In this document: piece by piece, positions 47,112 to 59,900 of the stretch
Layout of the letters: every line of letters begins with the position of its first letter
How positions within the stretch are numbered: position 1 is the stretch's first letter
Source of the DNA: Ramazzottius varieornatus
Taxonomy: Eukaryota > Tardigrada > Eutardigrada > Parachela > Ramazzottiidae
Direction: 5' to 3'
Assembly (NCBI GenBank): GCA_001949185.1
Contig: BDGG01000001.1
Location: 88,470 to 152,469, forward strand
DNA length: 64,000 bases
Notes under the pieces: generated by a model
What the model saw: the letters and a program-made list of their open reading frames with translations, nothing else
Database searches by the model: none
Told to the model about the DNA's origin: nothing
Program-made: the position numbers and the translations under genes

Positions 47112-48888
47112 GTTTGATATTTAGCGCTCACGTTCGACTGACTGACAGCTGATCGTTGATTAGCCAGTCTGCCGCGTTCTCACTACCCGGGACTGTTTCA
47201 CGCGTACGACTGTGTGGTGGATCGTACATACCGAAGATCAGCGATCCTATCAGTTGATCTTCCCCTGCACACTGGCGTCTGTGATGATTTGAATACGTTA
47301 CGGCACATAGATCATGTTGGCGTGCATGCTTACAGCATTGATCCTCAAGCCCGTGACGTCAAAAAGCACGAAGTACGGCTACAAAGTAATCCAATCAGCA
47401 TGTATTTCGGATCCAAACAACCTCTTACTGCAGTACACGCACCTTGCCTAACTATTGGTATGGACAAACCACTTGGCAGCCGGCTTAATGTAATAGGGAG
47501 GTTGATACTTTCCTGGTTTATTTTACTGTTTTCAATCAGCACAGTAATCAGACTCCGCCCACCAGCTACACTAAACAATGCAGAGGTTGCGACCCGTTAT
47601 GCCAGGCTCGGATTAGCGTAGTGCAACGTACGTACAACGGCAGTCGTGAACCAGCAGTTGAAGAGGCAGTTAAAGCTCTGAACACAAAGCTCAGTTAAAG
47701 TCAGAGTATGTGAAGTCGAACTACTAAAAGGCTGCGGAAGCAAAGCGCTTTTGTCTTTCGAATTCTGCTTGCGAATCGTGTCCAAAGCTGCTAGCCACGT
47801 TTACTTCAACGCGACGTCAAATTCAGAGCTGGTTTTCTGGTCAGCTATGGTTCTGTGTTTCATGCACGAGTTGTCTACTATGGCTGGGTCGATGAAACGA
47901 TCGTGAAAACAAGCAAAAGGAAATTTTCCAGTGAGACTGGGACTGTGAGGTAGAAATTCGAAACTTGCCAGTTGGAAAAAGTCAAAAGGTGCCGTAAAGT
48001 AGACGACAGGTAAAGTTTACGGATTCAAGTAGCATCATGGATGCTACATAGTAGTCAATACCCACGGTGCAACATGACTAGGCCACTAACCACTTTTTAC
48101 TAAACAGGGTTTAGTGGGCTGTACGTGCTAAGCACCGATCAGGAATTTGCATAGCATAGTGGGTTCAATGCGTTCAGGTCCGCCTCCATCGCCTGATCTG
48201 ATTGGCTGACCACTGTGCTAATCCGACTTACTACACCAAACAAGGCGAGTATCAACCTCTGGAATATTCGTTACCGCTTCCGGCCGGCTTCCAACTGTTT
48301 CGTCCACGTTAACAATTAGGTCAGGCGCGTATACCTATCTTTGAAACTCGAGCGACGTCTCCTAAGCTCTCAAGCTTACATTAGCTACATCGAACGTCAA
48401 CGATGGAGCTTAAGGAAAGCAGAGATGACAAAAAATTGGCGGAGACTTGTTCCCAGCCTGTACTGAAGTCCCGTTTAAGCTGTTTCACCAACCATAATAC
48501 CCAGGACTCTCCAAACGGTGAGCTTCCTGCAGACCACTTCTGCCCATGTTTGGCTTTGAATGTCGAAACAGGTCAAGCGGCTATCAAATGGCCGTCCCAC
48601 AAAGTTGAAATTACCTCTTGAGCGTCCGGCACCGTTAAGATCAGCCCATAAGATCTTTGATCCTCGTGATGGCGGCATCCGTGGAAACCAGTATCTGCAG
48701 CCCTACTCTTGTTCCCTCTTTTATGCAGGGCTGACCTCCTCGAGAAGCCAGATACCGAAGCACGAAAGGCCTTGACAGCTGACGGACAGACTCTCATTCC
48801 TCGGGCAAAATCCTTCGTTTTGATTTATCCAGAAAAACGCACGAACACGAAATACCAGCGATTTCATAAACTTGCACAAGTGATCTTT

Positions 48889-49080
48889 CACGAAAATAGC
48901 CTGGCCCAGCTACGCCGCCCAGGTTTTTTCGACGTCACCATAAGTTCGTTCAGATCGATTAACCTATCGTAATGGTATACCGACGCGCTCAATCAAAACT
49001 GGAAATAAAGTGAATTTTTTATTAGAGTGACGTCGAAAAAACCTGGGCGCGACCTAGCTCGGCCAGGCTTTGTTCACGAA
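48889..49080. mobile_element. MITE, family H, about 50-bp inverted ends
   Basis: 48889-48939 (...AGCCTGGCCCAGCTACG...CCCAGGTTTTTTCGACG) is mirrored by 49027-49080. The centre of about 90 bp is AT-rich. 49081-50062 shows nothing else. Confidence 0.8.
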
Positions 49081-50062
49081 TTCATATAACTGCTGATTTT
49101 AAATGACCTTTGCCTGACCTTGGTCGGTTTACTAAACTTCGTGGCCAATGTTATAAGCGAGTTTTGATTAGCTTAATTAAAAGCAGAGAAATGTAGATTG
49201 CTATACCGGCGAGCACGCTTAATATTTTTTGGAAAAAACATAAACCGGTCCCATACGAGCGTGTCTTGGATATATTGCCGCGATTTTTGTTCAAAACTTC
49301 CTTCTCGGACGGTCCACTATCTCGTCAGAAGTTTCTTTCGGGTTATATTAGTATAGGAGTAGGATAGGATACGATAACTCATGCGGTAGAACTTAAACAA
49401 AAACTTGAAAATTGACTAAAAATATCTGATTTCAGTCCTTCGGAAAGAACAAGTCACACCTCCGCACCTAATATCTGAAAACAGCTATTTGTTGACGATA
49501 AAATTGTCTGCGGAGACCGGGAACTTCTTGCGAGCGGATGGATGTCGCAGTCGGCAGCCTGATCGATTCTCCCAGCCGACAACACAAATATACTTCGTGG
49601 TCTCGAGATAACATACAAGTCATTTCAGGTCATGTTATCCTATACCACTGAGACAGCCGCTGTTCTACAGCGATTTCCGGCACACAATACTTGGGTCTCA
49701 TTCAACCAGGTATAACAAGCTACATTTTCATCCGTTTCTTTTGAAAGAGGTTTCAGTCAAATAACAAATATCTATTCCACCGACAAATGCTCAAGTTTTA
49801 ATAAGACGGCTCGAAATCATTAAACAGCACGCATCTTCAGGCCGCCTACTCAGTTTTAAAGAGTTCTGATTTTCGCGGTCGTTTTTCCACGTCAAAAAAC
49901 GATTTTGGTTTATTTCTCTTCAGCCGAAATGGTTTTCGAAGTAGAGCCGCCTACGTCATCCTTTTATTGCTCTCCTGATCAATCAGAGATATCGGCTGCC
50001 AGTATACAGTATATCAACCATGAGCCTGAAAAGGCGAAATTACATATGCATTCAAGAAACCG

Positions 50063-50134
50063 GGCGCGTGGTCGAGTGGTAGTGCTGGCAGATTTGGAAT
50101 TTGGCGACGGGAGTTCGTGTGCTCGAAATGTGCC
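50063..50134 (+). ncRNA. tRNA-like sequence (tRNA-derived repeat or pseudogene)
   Basis: 72 bases. The ends GGCGCGT and ATGTGCC can form a 7-bp acceptor stem with two G-U pairs. An A-box-like TGGTCGAGTGGTAGTGC and a weak B-box (GAGTTCGTGTGCTC) are present. The T arm is poor, so a functional tRNA is unlikely. Confidence 0.3.
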
Positions 50135-51337
50135 TAATTTAGTAGGTTCGGGTATTTCGGGCTTCGGGAACGAATGCCTTCTTTAACAGGCCAAAAATTT
50201 TTGGATTTGTACCTTCTGCGAGTAAGTAGACAAGTTGGTGTCACTTTCGCCACTGTATTGACCACATTACATTAGCAGTAACTTGTTTTGTCCGATCCGG
50301 GAGAAAGAATTGAATATTGAAGTCCCAATGATCTCTTACTTCTCTTACTGCAGTTAGATGCAACGCAAGCCCGGAGAACCACTTACCTCTCCAATCTACC
50401 CGTGACTTACATTCCAGGTAAAGGCTGACCCAATCGCCTGAATGCACTTTGAAAATTCTTATAAAATCGAGTTCTAGGGTGTTTTCGACGCGTCGCTATT
50501 CATTTGTTAGGCTATCCAAATACCACTGTTATCATCTTTGAGATTTTGTAATAAAATTCAGAAGTGAGACTTGATTATTGGAAAGCCAAGAGTCTCCATT
50601 TATCGGGGAAACGACCGGAAACTACTACTTTGCTGGAAATCGAATTCTACAACTTATTTCCAAAGCATCCACTAAAGTTTAATCTCTTTTTATATCGTGC
50701 CCCGAACCATTGGTCATCATTCAAATCCATCAAACGTTTGAGTAATGTTCAATGGAACGAGAACCTGTATTTAGAGTTGATCCGGTTCAGGAAATCTCCA
50801 CTAGCACTCTTTATTTTCTCAGAACGTCAGAGTTCTTCCAAACAGCAGCTGTGACTGGTTTCTTCTGTTTAATAGTTTGATTATATTGGTTATATTGGCC
50901 ATTTTAAGGGTGAGTAGCGAGATAGTCTAGCGTGTTTTTGTTTTCTAGGCTAGACTCAGACTTTTTTCTTAAAATCGTTAGCTATGTGCTGTTTTTTGCT
51001 AACCGCAAACCTTATATTGGTTTATAGGTAGCAGAAGAGCATTCTAAGTCTGGCAAAATTTGCTCCTTATCTACCATTAAAGGTTCACTTCTGAAGCACT
51101 AATTCCTAATCAATAGATGCGCCTGCCACCGAAATCTGTAAAAGTTTGCCCAAGTGTTTACTATTTTAACCAAACATACAGTATATCCGTGTACAACTAC
51201 ATTTCGCCTTGTACTGTACGTGGGCGCAGATGAAATCAGAAGGCCTTTGCGCGCAGAAAGGCAATTTGGCAACCGCCTCATACGGAGTACTCATAGTTTA
51301 TCTGGTAGCTTGTTCGCGCATGTATCCGCAATAAAAG

Positions 51338-51413
51338 TGCCGGGAGTCCGGAATCGAACCGCCCACAATGCGAAAGAAGTTATGGTTGCCGGTCCTGTGG
51401 TCATCTCGTCGTT
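51338..51413 (-). ncRNA. tRNA-like sequence with perfect B-box
   Basis: On the minus strand GGTTCGATTCC is a consensus Pol III B-box; GGGAG and CTCCC can pair at the ends, and TTTT follows at once (GGCACTTTTATTG). The D and anticodon arms do not fold convincingly. It may be a SINE head. It lies in the flank of Ly6-like copy F. 50135-51337 otherwise shows nothing firm. Confidence 0.3.
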
Positions 51414-51850
51414 TGCTCTCCCTCCCCTAGTATCTGGTTAATGTCTTCATGGCCTGCTTCGGGACTATGCATTCGTAAGGAACGGTCAAACATTCAACTA
51501 AAAAATTTTGTCACGTATGAAGCAAGTTGTATCTAGTGTATAACCACTTTTAATAATTCACAAAACGCAGCCGTGCCCGCCGCGATTGCATTTACGTGGT
51601 CCGTATCAAACGAAAGCTGTACGACAGGCACATGCGGACAGACAACGTTGCCAACAATTTAGGCAAGTTGCACTGAGAAGATCCCGGAAGAGGTTGCCAG
51701 ACTGCTGTGTGAGTCAGCAGTTTGCGGCAGTATGAAAGCTCTTCCGGGCACCAGTCCAGACATTGAGAGCTTGTATCAGTCAGCGGGATCAAACAGTGTG
51801 ACACGAGCTCTTCTACGTCACCCCACACAGGCATTAGGCGTGCTGATAAG

Positions 51851-52285
51851 TCACGTTCTGAACAGACTGTCAAAATCTGAGCCTAAAACAAGCGTACTCG
51901 GCAAAAAGTATGCCAGGTGGAGCAGCACGAAGAAAAACATGGCCTGTGAAACCGATACAGAGGGGACAGTGCCTTGTCCTTGGCTTGGATATACGCCAGG
52001 GATGCTGGATGGTAGTGGTTCCTTCTCGTTGCACAAAGACGTTTCGCATATGCAGAATTCAAACTCTTGGACGCTCCCAAAATAGAATGTCTCTTTAGGG
52101 AAGCGCTTTTCGACAATTTTCTGTTGGAGCCAAGCTTTTAAGTACCCGTCTTCAGCGAATGCTGCAGCGGCACGGAAGGCGTTAATGTTGGCAGGTGACT
52201 GGCACTTATTTCTTTCCACAAATAATCCACCTGTCAAACTGGTCGAGTATCGCCCTATGGTTTCGGCAATAGTTCATCTGCGTTT
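51851..52285 (-). pseudogene. Ly6/uPAR-like exon 2 (copy F), frameshifted, with GPI-like tail
   Basis: Acceptor TTGTTGTTTGCAG at 52285, phase 1, then TQMNYCRNHRAILDQF. One extra base near 52234-52240 breaks the frame. The rest continues with GLFVERNKCQSPAN, FEFCICETSLCN and a clear hydrophobic tail AMFFFVLLHLAYFLPSTLV, which looks like a GPI-anchor signal or membrane segment. It is the farthest copy of the cluster; no first exon seen. 52286-53170 holds nothing else. Confidence 0.65.
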
Positions 52286-53170
52286 CTGCAAACAACAAGA
52301 TAGAGATCAAACAAACCCGATCACCACGTGTACGTTTGCCGCGCATCACCAGTCGACTTTCGTTCGACAATCTTTATCGCACTCGAAGTTCGATTTACCG
52401 TCCTTCAAGTACGGCGCGGAAATTGCCCATGCGCTCCCGGCCTGCATTATCAAAAGCATCAGTTTTAACCTTGTGGACGCAACCGGGCTGCAAACCACGA
52501 AATGGGCTTGCAGGGATATGATTTGACCCTGCTAGCAGCTACTGCACGATTGCAAATCAGCTGTTCTTGTCTTCGCTCCTGAGACAGCAAGAAAGATCAT
52601 CGACCTTCTAACCCCTGCAAAGAATTTGCCCCGATTGCCTGAACTGAGCTTAATCCGGCAGGTTCGACCATTCTGTCACCAAATCGATGGGAAACTTTGA
52701 CACTTACGCTACCACACAGTTCCGTGCTCTGAGAATACCAAAGGTGGAAAATCACTTTTGCTAGTTTTTGACTGGTGAAAACCTGGAGGCGTTGCCAGAC
52801 TGGTCCAATCATTACCTCCTCTGCAAAAAAGTTGCAAATTCAGACCAGAGTGCGCCTTCCAGTGCGCTAATTCAACATCACCATACAACCACAACTTTTT
52901 TCTGATGACTGGGGATGGAATTCTAGATGGAAATCTTGCGCAAGTTAAGATGGTCCCATGGCCCGAGTTTTAATTTTCGAGAAAGGTCTGGCTGAAACAG
53001 AAGCCGATCCGAACAATGATACCCTAGTTAGCCCAGTCAGGGATCCATCACGCGAAAGATGAAGCACCGCGCACGTTCATAAAGCATAACAAAAACAGGA
53101 TCCGCATTCGTTCCAACGGGAATAACGTGCGCTCCAAAACACCATTTTTCTCGCATTAACCTGCGAACCG

Positions 53171-53447
53171 CTCGTACAAAAATGGTTTCGCCACACGAAA
53201 ATCTGCCGTAAAGGAAACCATACGGTAGACTGTATGGTGAACCGCCGAACTTTTTAAGGTTTACGGCTCACCGTATGGCGATCGACTAGAGCTAAAAGCT
53301 CGCCTCCACCAACCAACAGTGGTCATAAGCCTTCACGCGGCGGTCACCAGGAAGCATAAAAACAGGTGGAAAAAATCCCCGTATGGTTCAGCGTACGGTG
53401 AACCATACAGTGGAGTGTATGGTGTTGATTTTTGTACGGGCCGGTCA
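53171..53447. mobile_element. MITE, family I, with ACCATACGGT motifs
   Basis: CGTACAAAAAT at the left and ATTTTTGTACGGG at the right, with sub-terminal ACTGTATGGTGAACCG and CGGTGAACCATACAGT in mirror positions. No coding capacity. Confidence 0.65.
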
Positions 53448-53542
53448 TTCTTCGTCGAAGTTGTCGTACTACCCGAAGGACCGAATTGTTTTGTACAATC
53501 CGATGCCAGAAAAGTCAAACTCGGAATTATGTACTTGTTGAA

Positions 53543-53828
53543 GTGCTTCTTGAACTTCGCCAATCACGTGATCGTACGCGTGGAGTTAAACCCCGATCCG
53601 GTAAAGATACCCCACCAACCCCCAGGGGATGTTTCGCGCGTGCGATGACGTGTTTCGCGAAATCGAAGAAGCATTACAGTATTGTAAATATTCGCTGTGT
53701 CCGCGCAGTACATCATCGTACACGTGACGTACAGCCCCGGTCCGGTTTCACGGATTGCGCAACAGCCTACGGGGGTGCATTGTCACGTACGTGTACGTAC
53801 TGCGCGGACGTAGCGAATATTTACAGTA
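53543..53828. mobile_element. Families A and B side by side
   Basis: 53543-53681 is a full family A copy (TGCTTCTTGAACTTCGCC...GAAGAAGCATTACAGTA). It is followed without a gap by a full family B copy, 53682-53828 (TGTAAATATTCGCTGTGTCC...GGACGTAGCG, AATATTTACAGT). Confidence 0.8.
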
Positions 53829-54419
53829 CGAACAAAGGATTTCTAAAAATCGAGACTCAAGTAATTCATGTTTTTGGGAAACGTCTAGCCTGTGGCTGTT
53901 GGTCGTAGACACACCGTTCCCTCAAGCAAAGATTACATCACCGGGTGCCTAGCCCATGAGCAAGACTCATTGGCATCTGCAACCCTCACAGGTATACGAA
54001 AGCATGCTGTTACAGACCAACCTCGAGACTGGGGAATCACTTACTATCCCGCAGCAGGCCTGTTTGGCTTGTCGAACGCCGGGCACTTTACGGCCAAAAA
54101 ACTCACCTGATAGAGAAAAGGAAGTCGTCTGTATGACGCTACAGGTACAGTAGCTCTAGATCTGGGGACCGGAATTTCTGGACGAAAAATATAAACCTCG
54201 ATATAAGTGCACGCACGCGGAAAATCTTGGGTCAGTAGAAAGTATAGCCAGGCGATTCCGAAACAGCGGCACGGAAGCAGATACTTCCTTTTTTTCAGCC
54301 TCATTTTACAGCTACTGCCGCATTCTTCTGTGCGTACCGATTGTGAGAGCCGCTCAACTACATGTCCATCCAGTCGCCGCTTTCAATGTTGGGATGTGTC
54401 CTAACTATCGTGTGCCACT

Positions 54420-54600
54420 GATTCTGAAGCTGACAACACTCCGCCCGCGGTTACATGCGCAGGCCATTTCCGTGGGCGGGAAAGCTAGTTTATCCGCGGC
54501 TATACTTGCCGCGAATATACCGCAATGTCTTAAACCACGCAAATCTCTAGTCGGTCATTCAGTTGTCTGGTCGGTCCGCTTGATAAACTTAGGTGTTGAC
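54420..54600. repeat. Ly6-like unit flank without its exon
   Basis: Shares GTCGGTCATTCAGTTGTCTG-type and TTGCCGCGAATATAC blocks with the flanks of copies D and E, but no C-x-C-x4-C-N exon follows at 54.6-55.5 kb. Possibly a seventh copy that lost the exon. 54601-55524 shows nothing else. Confidence 0.4.
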
Positions 54601-55524
54601 GATACAATTAGGTGCCGATGATCTGTCGACCGTTGATTCATTCGTTCGTTCGTTCAGAAGCCCTCATTGTGCGACCAGACAGATACGCAGTCGTGTACCG
54701 CGGCCGGTTCGCCCCTCCCATCGCAGCATCAACTTCCGGCTCTCGAGTCACTAATCGTACATTCACTGAATGAAAATTCGAGGCGACTTACCGCATTTTA
54801 TAATGCCGAATAAAGCCACCGTAACGCAGACAACCTTCGCCCTCATAGTGGAGATTAGCTCAGTATGACCAGACGCGAACCAGGGATTCCATATCACCGA
54901 GAAGGCTCGGGAGTTAATAATTATTACAAAAAGGTGAGTTACTACAACTGCAGACTAACGCTTTTTGGAGTAAAATGTTTTTACGATCTTTTCCAGCAAG
55001 ATTGTGGATCGCATATTCTGAATCAATAATTGCACAAGGGTTGCGAAGAGACACAAGGCTCCCAGGTTTTCCGACGGTAGCCAGCGCGATTCGTGGAAAT
55101 ATCCGAACGCAATGGTATAAGGCAGGGTTTGAGTGTTTTGGTCACGTGCCAAACCTGTAATTTTCAACCTCTAAACGAGTCGGCTTTAGTGTTTTGGACA
55201 TGCAAATAACAGTTATATGCGGCTGCCACCTTATTCTCTAGCAGAATGTTTCTTACGGTACGTTTCGATAATTATGGAGTGGCCAGTCTACTTTGCAGCA
55301 TGTATCTCCTTCAAAAACGCAGTACTTCTACTCTAGATAGTTCATTTCGTATTTTGATCTGATTTCTGCGAGATAGGAGGATTTTTTAAAACGCAAATTT
55401 CCTGTTCACGAATAAATACAGCTCTGACATGCAATATGCAAAAGATAAGCAAGATGGAAAGAGATTCGTTTACTTTGCTCGGATAATTGCAAAGCTAGCA
55501 GAAGACTTTAGGAAACGAGCACGG

Positions 55525-55905
55525 ATTTTGAAAATATTGGTTGGGAGAAGCGTTCGTTAGAATCTTTCAGAAGTTGCAAAGCTCGCGCCACTCTGCGCGA
55601 AACGACGGACGAAAAAAATTCAAGTCCGCCATGGTAAACTGCCTGGTAGTAATTAGCCCACCAAGTTAAAAAAGAGCTGGCCAAAATGAAATTTGATCGG
55701 GCCGAGCGAAGCAAGGCCCTTTTAAGTCTGTCGAGATTTCAATGGACGATCAGATTGTTAGAGCTTTCAGATATCGCAACCTCTGTATTGAAAACAAGTG
55801 CGCAACTTGATCCGAGTAGCAAAAGTTTTTACTCGCAAAACTTGTGCTTCTTTGCTTCTGCTCGGCCTTCCCAGTGGTCGGAACCACTAGCTAGTAGTTA
55901 GTTTG
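55525..55905 (+). repeat. Family F left part joined to family E copy 3
   Basis: 55525-55690 matches 38600-38770 (family F); 55699-55905 matches 6945-7157 (family E), starting GGGCCGAGCGAAGCAAGGCC. 55906-56952 shows only short frames. Confidence 0.65.
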
Positions 55906-56952
55906 TCCGGAATGGAAGCCCTGCGCTAGCCAGGCATAAATTACGTTCCTCTACGGTATCTGCCAGCTGAAGCATTACTCGAGCATATTAGTGACCGACT
56001 CAAACTGACTGACAATTTCTCTCGTGGCAAACGAAGCGAACCACCCTTGTTCTGTGATCCACGAATGAATTCACTACAGTATCTCTTGAATTTTAAACAA
56101 TTTTTAATGGATTCGTTTCGCGCAGCGGCTCGTTTCTTAGATTCCTTCGTATGCTTTGCGATTCCCCTAATGCGGCTATACGTGAACCATACAAGTACGA
56201 GCTCGCCTGTGGCTCTGCTCAGCTTGTTCATCCACCTTGGTTATCCGTGTATTACAGTAGAATGGCTAACAAACAAACAAATAAACGAACGAACGAACCA
56301 ACGAGTAATGTCCACGCGGCTGGCCTAATTATTGGCCTGGACAAAATTTCCGGCCGGACGGGCTGGCGGCAGTTTAACGCAGAGATTGTTATGTCGTTGC
56401 AGAAACTAGCCCTGTGACGTCAGCAAGTAAAATTTCGCAGTGCAATCAATATGCGGAATACAGTGTCATTCCAGATTTCGTTTCTTAGTTCGTACTTCTT
56501 TTCCCATCTTGAGGAAGGCTAGCCTGGGATATGCCGGAAGGTCTTAAAACCAAGAGACAGCGAAAGTATACGGAGGATAACTGAAAAAGGCAGTTCGTGC
56601 GGTTGCTTTTATAAGGTGATGAATTGCCAAAGTAAGAGCCTTTTCGGCGAGAAAAGTCAAGTTTTAATGTTGATGTACCATCAGAGCTGCATTTGCCAAA
56701 ATAGCCAAGCATATACAAGGAAATCAGATCTACGATGATTGAGAAGATCTCTGCAAATGTTTGGTTGTTCGTGTAGGCAAAGCGGTGATGTGTGGTGAAA
56801 CCAGCTCTGTTTCAGCCGCAAGCGAATACACCTGGCGGAGCCGCTGATTCGGAAACCGTGGCCAGAAATTTTGTCCAGGCCAATAATTAGGCCAGTCGCG
56901 TGTACCCACGCAATATTAAAGTAGCGCTGCTGAAGAGAGTAAGTCTGCTGCA

Positions 56953-59900
56953 TCACATCTTATTAACGGCCTGCGCATTGTTTTTCTTCACTTCACCCAA
57001 AAACGTCTCCATGAAGCTCAAGCTGGGTAAGACCCCACTTCCACCTTCCGGATACTCCACCCTAGCATCTGTCGGGTGCATCCTCTCCAACCGCTTCAGC
57101 TCTTCCGTCACCGAGAAGCGTCGCAGGAGGCACTTTCCCACTTGCCCATCCCCTTCTTCCCTCTCTGTCAACTTATTTACCCTCTCTTCCTCTCTCATTT
57201 GCTTTTCAGCCAACCTGACGTACTTCTGCACAGGGTCTTCGGCCACACTGGGCCGAACCATCCTGTCAAACAAGCCTGCTTGTAACTGTAAGCGCTTCGT
57301 CATTTCTTCCCTCGAAGGTGGCCACCACTCTTCGGGTGGCGCTGCATAGAAGGTTGTGTCGCCTTCTCGTGACAGATCAACGTGGTTCCGTAACACCCAT
57401 GTGGTTCTCTCCATCTCGGTTCTACTATGCACGACCTGTGTCGCGGCTGTACGACCAAATTCATCCACGTCGTGCCAAAATGGATCAGTCAAGGGCGTTT
57501 TCTTCGCTTTGTCTTTCTTAACGCTGTTCATGCTGTCGAACTTCTTACTGGCTTCCGCAAACAACTTCCTGGCTGCTTCACGCTTTGCTTCTCTGAGTGG
57601 ATCACCAACAACTGCCTCCGTGTCTCCACTGTCGGTCATGCTACTGGGCGACTCGAGGAAGCTGCCTGCTCTAGGTGCTCTCGCGTTCAGTGTCGGTGAC
57701 GGAGTACCAGCTCTACTTGGACCACCACCACTCTTCATATTGGCCTTCTCCGCCGTCTTGTGCGCTGTGGTGTCCTCTAACACGTTGGGCGTGTTGAAGT
57801 ATGGCAGAGGCTGACCGGCGGCTGTCACTGGTATACGAGCAGGTGGTTTGGCGCTCACACCCCCACCTTCTGCCGTATCCGCATCAGGTGGCGGAGCACC
57901 TACAGACAGATACGAAAATATGAACTCTGTGACGCATCTCAGCAAAACACTGTAATGCTTCTTGAACTTCGTTCTGCACTGGAAGTAGTAAAAAAAAACG
58001 TATTACCAACAGCATTGGCAGCTGCAATTTTCGCTGCTTTTGGCTTGACCGCTCTAACCGGCTCTTTCGCTCTCAGCACACTTTTCAACAAGGTCTTTTT
58101 CTGCAAGAACGCCTTCCGGCGAAATACACCCCTGACGTCCTTTCCGTTCTCATTCAGCAAGTCGTGATTAGCGAACGGGAACTTCTTGTTCGGGTCGACA
58201 GCGGCCAAATGTTCCCGCAGGTTCCGTCCGCCCTTGTACGAATGCAGGAAGCGGTAGATGGCGCGGTAAATGCGGTAGTTGCCGAAGGTGGCCGCATAGT
58301 CCTTGATCGACAGGCCACACACCGTCTTGGCCTGCAGATTGGCCCCGTGCAGGATACAGTAGAGGACTGTGTCTAAGTTGTTGCTCTCGATGGCTTTCAT
58401 CAACGGCGTCGCACCGGCTAGGGTGTGCAGGTTGATGTCGGCACCGGCATGCACCAGCTCGTCCACCACCATAGGCTCGCCGCGACGACAGGCGTGATGG
58501 AGAGCGGTCCAGCCGAAATTGTCCACGATGCTTGGGTTCGCCCTATCGAGAACTTGACAATTTTTAAAACAGATAAATATCGAAACTTGAAAATTTTCGA
58601 CACTAAAAAATTAGATTCTAAAATCAAGAATTTAGAAAGTAAAAATTCAGATCTGACAAGCCGTCAGACATTTCGGAATAATCGTTTTCTCACGTGGCGC
58701 GGTTCCCAACCAAGAATAATAGAAACTGCGTCACTCCAGATAACGATGCATCCCGCGGTAGCCTGCCAGAAACCTTTGAATGTTAAGTCCTGACTGAGGA
58801 TTTGGATGAGTTTTGAATTTTGGAATATTACTTTGAGCTGGAAATTACATTCGTTTGTTGTGTGTCAAGTTGTGTACCCATAAGCCAGCAGCATCTTCAC
58901 CATATCCCATCGTCCGGCAGCCGCCGCGTACATCAGCGGGGTCTTATATAGTTTATCGCACTGGTTGACATCCAGCCCCTTCTTGCAAGCTCTGGCCACC
59001 GACTCCCAGTCCCCATCCCGACACAAATCATTCACCGGACACGTCTCTACAGCGCTCTGTTCCATCCTCCAGATGTTGTCGCTCGTGAAGGGCGTCGACT
59101 GTTCCTTCCTCGTCAAACCACTAACTACCTTGTCCCCGAAAACAACGTGCTTGGCTACATGGAGACTGTTCTTGAAAGCCATCGGACTTTCTTCCTCCTC
59201 AGCTATGCATATCGATATCTTCAAACCTTTGGGAAGCTTCAGTTTGGCTCTCTTCTTCTTGCCTTTACCCTTCTTCCCCTTTCCCTTCTTTCCGGAATCA
59301 GCAGAGTACGCCGATTTCAGAAAAGCTTTAGGAACTATCTTCTCGGCGGCTTTGAATATATCAGCTATGGTTAGAGCGCCAGTCTTCTTCGAATCTAAAG
59401 CTTCGATTAACTCCGGAAGTTCTTCTTCCTTAACAGGCACGCTCAAGCTTTGAAGTACTGTAGACAGCTGCTCTTTCGTTACACTATCTGGATCAGTATT
59501 CCCTAGAATCGGATTTTCAGTGTCTTGGCTTTCTGATTCCGTACTGACTGTCTGTAAAGCGTTTCTGAGTACGTCGGTGTTTTCTTGGAACCAGTCATAG
59601 AACTCAATGGCGAATTTGTTACCGACGCCGTTGCGTTGCTTTTCGGCCTTCTTCATCTCTTTCGACACCGCTTTGAGGCCGTACTTCTTAGCTAGCTGTT
59701 TCACTGTCATGCCTAGACTGTTTTTGGTATTGGGATTAGCCCCTCGGTGAGTCAAGAAGCGAACAGCTGGAAGCTGCTGAGCGGCCACGGCGAGATGGAG
59801 GGGCGTGTTGCCGTGGTGGGCCGGAGAGTCCAAGTGAGCACCAGCACTGGCCAGCACCTGCAGTGCCTCCACGTGGCCATGGTAGACCGCCTCGTGCGTC

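Noticed and set aside
47214..47621. 135-codon frame overlapped by a minus-strand frame
   Set aside because: Neither frame resembles a known protein, and codon use looks non-coding.
48650..48850. Possible retrotransposon tail (DGQTLIPRAK)
   Set aside because: Resembles GLTLIPRQQGK at 16.1 kb over a few residues only; the rest does not match.
50564..50854. 96-codon frame starting with GTG
   Set aside because: AT-rich, no ATG start and no splice sites in support.
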